Positions 57,174 through 64,000 of a DNA stretch of 64,000 bases are shown piece by piece. The notes below the pieces were generated by a model. The model ran no database searches. It was not told the DNA's origin and worked only from the letters and a program-made list of their open reading frames with translations. The position numbers and the translations under genes were made by a program. The stretch comes from Suillus spraguei (Eukaryota; Basidiomycota; Agaricomycetes; Boletales; Suillaceae): NCBI GenBank assembly GCA_016800925.1, contig JABCPU010000259.1, positions 31,696-95,695 on the forward strand, read 5' to 3'. Positions within the stretch are counted from its first letter, which is position 1. Every line of letters begins with the position of its first letter.

Positions 57174-59624
57174 TTATTTACGGAAAGGGTTGCAAGATCC
57201 GCCCGTATTTGTAGGTGTGATCCAATGCGATGGGTCAGGTTCCGGGGACTGCCTTACGGACGCAGCGTACGACTCGGCGGCGGTTAGCGGTTTAGAAGGC
57301 AGTAGCTGACGTTTCAACACGTTTGGTCTCTTGGGTACCGAAGATCCAAGTGTCGTTGTCGAAAATCGAGAACTCAAAGGGTCCGATTTGACAGGCTGCC
57401 GAGGTTCGGGTCTGGAACGAACATTCCCTGTCGTTTGGGAATACAGGGAACCTGATAGCCTATTAACATCGGAGTAATCATATGATTCGCGATGGTTGTA
57501 GAGATGAAGCGAAGGAGATCGGCTCGATTCCGAGCGAGAGTGCTCGTGTGCGCCCATAAGCGTCTCCATTTCCTTATGGTGCCGTGCCTCCTCCGCAGCG
57601 CGCAGTTTCCATAAAGCAATTTCCTCCGTCTCAGGCCGCGTGCTACGATTGTGCCCAAAAAGCCTCTCTCCAAAGCGGGCAAGTCGCCATCTCCAGTTTT
57701 GCTTGTGGAGGGCCTTAGCAGACGCAAATGCTGCTGTCTCCTTTGCTCGCTGCTTGCGAGCTCGGCGCCGCCAGCAGTATAAAAAGGCCACAAAGATGAA
57801 AGCACATCCAAGCGCCATGAGTAAAATCTCCCACCACTGCAATCGTTGGGTTGTGGTTGTAATAGGAGTCGATAGCCCTGAGGGAAGCGCGCCTGAACTG
57901 GTACCAGAAGGTAAGACTTGTACAAGTTCTGAAAGGCACGCCCCAAGACTTGGGATAACACTTGTACCGCTGGTGCAGTTAGCTGACGTGCAAGCACCCC
58001 CACGCAGAACTTGACTAGAACTTGAGCAAGCGAGGCAGTTATTCGGACCGGCGCCTGAACAGCTAGCACAGCTGGAATCGCAAGACTGGCATGTTGAGGA
58101 CGTTGTGTCGAAATACTGGTTCTGACTGCAAGTAGCGAGACAGCGACCACTTGTAAGGACAGGGAGTGCTTTGTTGCAACTTGTGCACTGGTTAAAGGAT
58201 GCACCTGAACATGTTGCACAGTCTGGATGGCAGGAAACGCAGGACCCGGAAGAACTAAATGTGTTGGAGGGACAAGAACTGACGCACTGCCCGTTTGAAG
58301 CTAGCAAGTTGTTCGCGCATGTCAAGCAGGTGGTAGCGCTTCCCGCACAGCTACTACAGGAAGAAGAACAAGCTGAATACATGACGACATCAGTCTAATT
58401 TAGTAATCAATCGAATTGAGACAGTCCGTACCTGGACACGTCAAATTATCTTGAGGAGATAGGAAAGTACCAGATGGACAACTTGTCACACACTGCCCTT
58501 GTGACAAGACAAAACCAGGAAGACAGCCAGTACACTGAGCTTGGTTGACGGTAGATGCCACATTGAAATTGGATATCTGGCAGGTCGTGCACTTCGGTCC
58601 ACAAGCTGAGAATTACATATTGAGTACACGTCAATGCACAGTAGGATACACTTACTGTCGCACTCATGCTTGTCATTGTTGGCAATCATATTGGAGCCTG
58701 AGCAAACACCCCCAGAACTGGTCGTCACGCATGACCCATTAAACTTGTACGTGCCGGATCCGCAAATGACACAATCGTTCGAATTTGGCCCGGTACAAGT
58801 CGTGCAAAGCGGCGAACAAATCGCGCAACTAGACCCAGCACCGTAACTTCCGGTAGGACAAGTCGTGCTATTTGACGTAGTTTGCGGAATGGCATCGCAC
58901 ATTGTGGGGTCGTTCCCGTCCTGAGTAAAGCCGGACGCGCAAGTAATGCAGTCCCCGGTGCCATCAGCACAATGTTGACAACCCAACTGACAAACTGAAA
59001 TCAAAGATGAGATTGGTGAGACAGAAAAAGAATGTATCGTAACTGACTTTCGCAGTTCCCGTTTGTAGCTAAAAAGAAACCGGCCGCACATGCAGCACAT
59101 TGAGTTCCGTTTGACGCCGAGGTCCAACCACTAAGACAGGCAGGTACACTGTCCGTTAGCGCCACATTTGCCATTGATACAATTGCAACTCGATGGCAGG
59201 TTTGACACTACTGGCACCAAGCAACGTCCCGTGCCCGATATTCCATCATCGCATGAAGTACACCCTGACGGACAGGCCTGACACTCCGGTCCGAAGAAAC
59301 CAGACGAGCACGCCTCGCAAGATGAACCGGTGAATCCGCTTGGACATTGACACGTCCCAGAAGAGGAGCAAATGCCATCTCCGGAACAAACCGGCGAACA
59401 GGATGACGATTGCAGGTTGAGCAACGACAGGGACCCTGAGGCGCTCGCAGGGAGCTGGCTGACATCAGGAATAGAGTTCCACAAAATGACACGGCTGTTC
59501 CTGACAGGTAATAGCCAAAGCGAAGCTTGGAAGGGAGCTCGACAGCGTGGTACGGCATGGGAACATTCTGGTGAGACGAGTCCTTTTTGGCCAAAGATAG
59601 TTTTGCAGAACAATTCACAGTCCT
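57174..59624 (-). CDS. Cys-rich furin/EGF-repeat type I membrane protein, possible single frameshift
   Basis: Exons run 59624-59048, 58994-58656, 58605-58432 and 58372-57174 with GT-AG introns in matching phases. The ectodomain begins with VILWNSIPDVSQLP, then an EGF-like part (CSGDGICSSSGTCQCPSGFT), FFGPECQACPSGCTSCDDG, and many furin-type repeats (CQHCADGTGDCITC, CTTCTGPNSNDCVIC, CATCSGASFNQCTSC). A transmembrane helix (WWEILLMALGCAFIFVAFLY) precedes a basic, Ser-rich tail of about 200 residues ending CNPFRK. Such growth-factor-receptor-like proteins occur in mushrooms, role unknown. At 59131-59133 the first exon needs a 1-base shift to continue (CTCLS, then GWTSASNGTQC), either a sequence error or a lesion. 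A signal-peptide exon upstream was not located. Confidence 0.7.
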
Positions 59625-59689
59625 GAACAGACCTAGAAAATAGTCAAGAATGAGCCAAGTGATGCAGGTAGCGACTAACCGCGCTAATG

Positions 59690-60034
59690 ACCCATGAGAA
59701 GATCGAATTACTTCGAATCCAGGCCGGACGGCTGTAAGACAAAGCCAGTTAGCGTCTTAGTTGGAAGAATCGAGAACATCACCTTCATCAGGAAATTCAC
59801 ACATTCCTTAACATGCTTAATCAGCTTAACTCACTTATCTCAAAACTTGTTTGCTCTCTCTCACATCATTCACCTGGCATATCTTATATTTTTTGAGTGC
59901 GAAATACAATAAAACATGTATATTAATATATCTCAACTTTTTTTTTCTGAATTCATTCACATTGAAATTTTGGACAAGTAGATTCAATTTCACCAAGGCA
60001 GTTAAGTGTAAATAAGTCCGCATAAGGGCACGTC
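59690..60034. other. AT-rich spacer, no gene recognised
   Basis: Contains a T-run near 59940 and no supported coding frame. Confidence 0.4.
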
Positions 60035-60575
60035 AAGGAATGTGTGAATTTCCTGATGTTCCTTGTGTACCAATAGAACTAACACGTTCAGCCGTTGGCT
60101 TCAAAGAGTACACACCGCAATACGATGCTGGGATGCGCAAGCTTCCTCCGATATCAGAACCGATGCCCAAGGCGGATCCGTCCATGGCAAGCAAAGCTCC
60201 CTCTAGTGCCAGACATTGTTATTTACTAAGATATTCACAAGCATATGACGAACCTCCACCAGAGCTGCCTCCGCATGTATACTTGTTGTTCCATGGGTTT
60301 GTCGTGCGACCCCAGAGAGGATTAGAGCATTTGAACGCGAGCATTGTCTGCGGTACATTGGTCTTCACGAAGATGATGGCACCAGCAGCTCTGAGTTGAG
60401 CAACGACCTACAAGTAATGATAGAGAGAATGGGTGAATGTGATAATAAGGACATGCGCAAGCGTCTTTTTTGCCTGGGTTGTTGGCCCATGCTGTGAACC
60501 CAATGGTCGCGTCGTATCCAAACGTTGAGTTTGGTGTATACATAAAATTGCACTGCAGTTATGAGCACAGTCAGT
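60035..60575 (-). pseudogene. Amidase-signature enzyme, N-terminal fragment
   Basis: Exon pieces encode GYDATIGFTAWANNPGKKDA, then VVAQLRAAGAIIFVKTNVPQ, NPWNNKYTCGGSSGG with the conserved Ser-rich loop, and after an intron [40 protein letters not shown] and GSDIGGS are the amidase-signature core carrying the catalytic cis-Ser and Ser nucleophile. The Lys of the triad would lie in a missing N-terminal part. The visible frames are intact across introns (first at about 60413-60461 with a GC donor, second at about 60202-60252), but the enzyme lacks both ends, so I treat it as a gene fragment. Confidence 0.75.
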
Positions 60576-60828
60576 TACTGGAAGCATGACGCGAGTTTTT
60601 CGCATTTGAGAGAGAAATGCAAAGGGTTGAATGGCATTGCTTTGATTGATGGTATGATAGGTGTTTGCTGCATGGCGGAGCTGGCGTGGATCCGGAGAAG
60701 GGATCATACCCAAGAATGACAGCAGGGACGGTTTCCTTTTGAGAGCAGGGACGGTAAAAAAAAATGGCAGATGGGAAATAAGAAGCAGTGATGATTGCCT
60801 TTAAAGGCAGGAGCAGGGACGGGGACAG
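60576..60828. other. Spacer with short imperfect repeats
   Basis: Words gcagggacggtttccttttg, gcagggacggtaaaa and gcagggacggggaca recur between 60719 and 60830. No gene was seen. Confidence 0.4.
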
Positions 60829-61604
60829 CTAGACCCCTGCAGCCGGAGAAACCTCCCGATAGGGTGATGACTGGTGTGTCATTGCAGACATTGAGCAATG
60901 GGAGGTGGAGGTGGTTGATATTGATGCAGTGCAGAATTGGGGGGACATCCTGGTGGTGAAGTACTGTTCTCGAAGGTGAGCCTCTTCCTTTCTAGTCTTT
61001 TCCCTCTCCTTCTTCTGCGCCATTCTTTGACAGGAAGCTGATGCACTATGCCTGTAGAACTGATACAGAGATGATTTGCTCTGTCCAAGACCAACCCACT
61101 CACTACACAAGACACAGTAACCCTGTCTCTTGCTGTCCTGCCAGCGGATCTCGAGGTCTGGTGAGTCACTCTTCCATCTGGTGAGGCTTTTGCCAGTGTG
61201 CTGTCAACTTGTATGTCTGTGTCCTGTAAGTAAATGTCAATGTTGTCATAGGGCAGTTCTTCTGACTCGAACACTGATTCAAATTGATAGCCATCCTGGG
61301 ATGCGTTGATAGACTCGGAGGTATGTGGCCCAGTCTCTGATTCTGCAGAGTCATCCTCTGTCACCATATCTGCCTCGTGATCCAGTGTATAAAGAATTTT
61401 AGCAGGTGTGGGTGCTGGATTGTAATGAGCAAGAGTGGTTCCATCCTTGGGGGTAGGCTCAGAATCAGAGCTAGTAGGCTCAAAGTCAGAGTCGGAGAAG
61501 CTGTCCAGCAGGCAGGTGCTTTGTGGCACTTTATTATTTGATGTATTGTAGTGAAAAGATGGACTAGATGGCCATGCGGTGTCAGACATGGGCCGGGACG
61601 ACAC
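60829..61604 (-). CDS. Hypothetical protein with acidic N-terminus and a CxxC segment
   Basis: ATG 61604 starts MSSRPMSDTAWPSSPSFHYN. The first 150 residues are Ser/Asp/Glu-rich and disordered (SDSDFEPTSSDSEPTPKDG). Near 61150 an intron or frame change leads to DSKRQGYCVLCSEWVGLGQS, then KSSLYQFYRHSASASCQRMA and a highly charged helix (KKEREKTRKEEAHLREQYF). CVLC followed by FYRH may be a small zinc-binding unit. The exact splice is not resolved (gtgactcacc to ctggcag at about 61145-61180 is one option). The start-proximal low-complexity plus Cys/His segment resembles N-termini of transposon-borne mushroom proteins, but I cannot name the family. Confidence 0.4.
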
Positions 61605-61904
61605 GTCTGACGGACATGATTGTCAGACACATTTACCAGACCACCAAATACAGTAATTCTCCCCCTAGACCTTTGGTGTGAAAATTGTATCACCTCCTGC
61701 AGTCACTTCTTCATAAACAAGTATTCCTCATGCTAGTCAAAAGATGTTCATTTGTACTATAGAAACATATCCTCTTAATACATTATGTTTGAATATACGA
61801 AGAACAAAAAGATAGACAAAAAGTCAAATGTGAGACCCCGAAAGCGAACAAACAAGTGCAACTCAGTAGGTTGGTGTTGGAATTCCTTATCCTGCTACCC
61901 CCTT

Positions 61905-63941
61905 GATTAGGAAGATAAAGTTTCATCGCTGGCTGTGTTCTTGATTATTGCTGCAGTGACTCGGTTTCTGACTCATTGGCATCTTCCAAGCTTTGTTCCT
62001 TTTATTTTTAGAAAATAAAAACTTGCATAGGATGTTGTCGACATCTTAGTGCTCATGAGGTTAGGTGTGCGGATGTGACTCCCACGTGAACATCTGTATG
62101 CTTGTTCTGACTGATGTTCCCTGTCACTGGACGATGAGTGTCATCATCCTATCTGATTCGTTTGCCACATCAATCTCTACATTGGCCTACCGCAGCATCT
62201 CAACTTTGTCGACGAGCTCTGCCATTACAGCCTTGATGAAGCCAAGACCATGAGGCGCATCAGGGTTGTTACCTGATCGCGAGAGAGCAAAGAGACTCTT
62301 GGGAGACGCGTTTAAGAGATGTTCTATGTGACGCATGAGCATTGCAGAAGATTCAAATGTGCTTGACACATCTCCATTGATCACACTATTTTTTACCGGA
62401 ACTTGAGAGCCGTGAAGGTACCGAACAGGCGAAGGAAGGGATATCAGAAATGCTTGAGCTTGAAGGAGGATCGAGACACTCACATCCTGCAAACAGGGGG
62501 CGATAACTTTGATCAGTACAGGCTCGAGCTTGAAGAAGAATCAACACACTTACAACCTGCAAACAGTGGGCAAGGCCTTCGATTAGCATGGATCAAGCTG
62601 GAAGGAGGGTTGACACACTCACAACCTGCGCATAATTGAATCAGCATGGCTCGAGCTTGAAGGAGGATCGACATACTATGAATGGTGGGCAAGGACTTCT
62701 ATCAGAATGGCTCAAGCTCGAAGGAACATCGACACACTTACACCCTGGGAATAGTGGATAAGGACTTCGATCAGCATGGGTCGAGCTCGGAGGAAGATCG
62801 AAACTCACATACTGCAAACAGTGTGCAAGGACTTCGATGAACATGGCCCGAGCTCGAAGGAGGATCGACACACTCACGAACTGCGAATAAGTAGTGGGCA
62901 AGGACATCGAGGAGCAGGCTTGAGCTCGAAGGAGCATCAACGCACCCACATCCTGTGAAATATGGGTAAGGACCTCGATGAGCATGACTCGGACTCAGAT
63001 GATCGACACACTCACATCCTGGGAACAGTAGACAAGGAGTTCTTTCAGCATCGCTCACGCTCGAAGGAGGATCGACACACACACTCACATGTTGCGAAAG
63101 ATAGGCAATGACTCGATGAGCATGGCTAGAGCTCAAAGGAGAATTGGGACACTTACAACCTGCGAATAGTGGGCAAGGACTTCGATCAGGATGGCTCTAG
63201 TTCGAAGGAGGATCAACACACTCACAAACTGCAAACAGTGGGCAAGGACTTCGATCAGCATGACTCGAGCTTGAAGGAGGATCAACACACTCGCACCCTG
63301 TGAACAGTGGACAAGGAGTTCTATCAATATGGCTCGAGCTCGAAGGAAGATCGACACACTCACACCCTGCGAACAGTGTGCAATGACTTTGATCAGCATG
63401 GCACGAGATCGAAGGGGGATCAACACACTCACATCCTGCAAACAGTGGGAAACGACTTGGATCAGTATGGCTCGAGCTCGAAGGAGGATCGATATATTCA
63501 CCCACTGTCAATAGGTAGGCAATGAATTGTATCAGCATGGCTCGAGCTCAAGCAGGATCGACACACTCACATACTACGAACAACACGAGAGGACGGCAAT
63601 CAACATAGATCGGGTTCAAAGGAGGATCAGCACACTCACCCTGCGAACAGTGGACAAGTACTTCGATCAGCATGGCCTGAGCTCGAAATAAGATCGACAC
63701 ACTCACAGGCTACGGACAGTGGGAAAGGACTTTGATCAGCATGACTTGGGCTCAGAGGAAGATTGACACACTCACACCCTGCGAACAGTGTGCAACGACT
63801 TCAATCAGCATGGCTCGAGCTCGAAGGAGGATCAACACACTCACCCTGCGAACAGTGACCAAGGACTTCTATCGGCATAGCTCGAGCTCGGAGGAGGATC
63901 AACACGCTCACATCCTGCCAACGGTGGGCAAGTACTTCGAT
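61905..63941. repeat. Inverted copy of 17226-19254
   Basis: The block from gattaggaagataaagtttc to the tract ending at 63941 is the reverse complement of 19254 down to about 17226. It includes the last 38 coding bases of the 19217 gene, the terminal exon and most of the 69-bp array. Identity is high, with scattered substitutions and small indels. Its outer end is interrupted by an LTR at 63942. Confidence 0.9.
62187..62420 (-). pseudogene. Duplicate of the terminal exon at 18741-18974
   Basis: The frame is intact and ends GFIKAVMAELVDKVEMLR. The acceptor before it reads ttcgg instead of ttcag (base 62422), so the exon probably cannot be spliced as in the other copy. Upstream, the 69-bp array is present in inverted orientation. 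Confidence 0.55.
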
Positions 63942-64000
63942 TGTTACAATCGTACGTACCCCTATTCATTTTCTTACCTCATTTACCGTGTATATTACAT
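63942..64000 (+). repeat. Start of another 475-bp-family LTR (runs off right edge)
   Basis: TGTTACAATCGTACGTACCC and the following AT-rich sequence match the first 59 bases of the LTRs at 2666 and 45384. It is inserted in the inverted 69-bp array. Confidence 0.75.

Noticed and set aside
1..64000. Whole window as one large palindrome
   Set aside because: The two inverted duplications (3-10 kb with 38-44 kb, and 17-19 kb with 62-64 kb) are in A-B-A'-B' order, so a single palindrome does not explain them.

Overview
The window looks like repeat-rich accessory DNA from a filamentous basidiomycete, most likely an Agaricomycete. Evidence: many short (about 50-70 bp) GT-AG introns, Ty3/gypsy LTR elements, a Crinkler-kinase gene, a Cys-rich furin/EGF-type membrane protein, a PP2C phosphatase, and decayed copies of fungal housekeeping genes that still carry introns. 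Nothing bacterial or organellar was seen. More than half of the sequence is mobile or tandemly repeated.

Layout. 1-1532: 5' part of a minus-strand Ty3/gypsy element (254-bp LTR, leader, start of gag). 1750-3140: 3' part of a second LTR element (zinc-knuckle ORF plus 475-bp LTR). 3141-10337: a modular repeat unit (48-bp array, 190-bp hairpin, 11-bp satellite, coiled-coil ORF, triplicated 650-bp end) that recurs inverted at 37.94-43.55 kb. 10374-11780: XRN1 pseudogene beginning at an intron end next to that unit. 12.5-14.2 kb: coiled-coil exon and a broken aspartic protease. 14573-16852: Crinkler with two header domains and a kinase-like C-terminus. 17108-18740: array of a 69-bp unit that resembles a complete spliceosomal intron, running into a coding exon (18741-18974); the block recurs inverted at 61.9-63.94 kb. 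19217-20117: intact four-exon gene of unknown function. 20.4-24.8 kb: pseudogenes, including phosphomannomutase and an MFS transporter.

24.9-26.15 kb is a truncated foldback element. 26.8-31.2 kb holds two opposed 87-bp arrays, followed by a three-exon gene for a 658-aa protein with a basic/acidic tail (31367-33509), dispersed short hairpins and more tandem repeats to 37.9 kb. I suspect this 26-36 kb block is one large uncharacterised element. 37.94-46.4 kb: inverted copy of the modular unit, a solo LTR, and another LTR-element remnant. 47.2-50.15 kb: pseudogenes of AP-3 sigma and proteasome RPN7. 50238-52370: complete foldback element with 850-bp arms. 52.7-56.6 kb: hypothetical genes, a REV1 fragment, and an intact PP2C gene with a probable GC-AG intron. 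57.2-59.6 kb: Cys-rich membrane protein. 60.0-61.6 kb: amidase fragment and a hypothetical gene. 63942: start of another LTR.

The probably functional genes are few (Crinkler-kinase, the 19.2 kb gene, the 31.4 kb gene, PP2C, perhaps the Cys-rich receptor-like gene). They do not form one pathway. The strongest signals of something new are the intron-like tandem array, the element around the 658-aa gene, and the foldback family.
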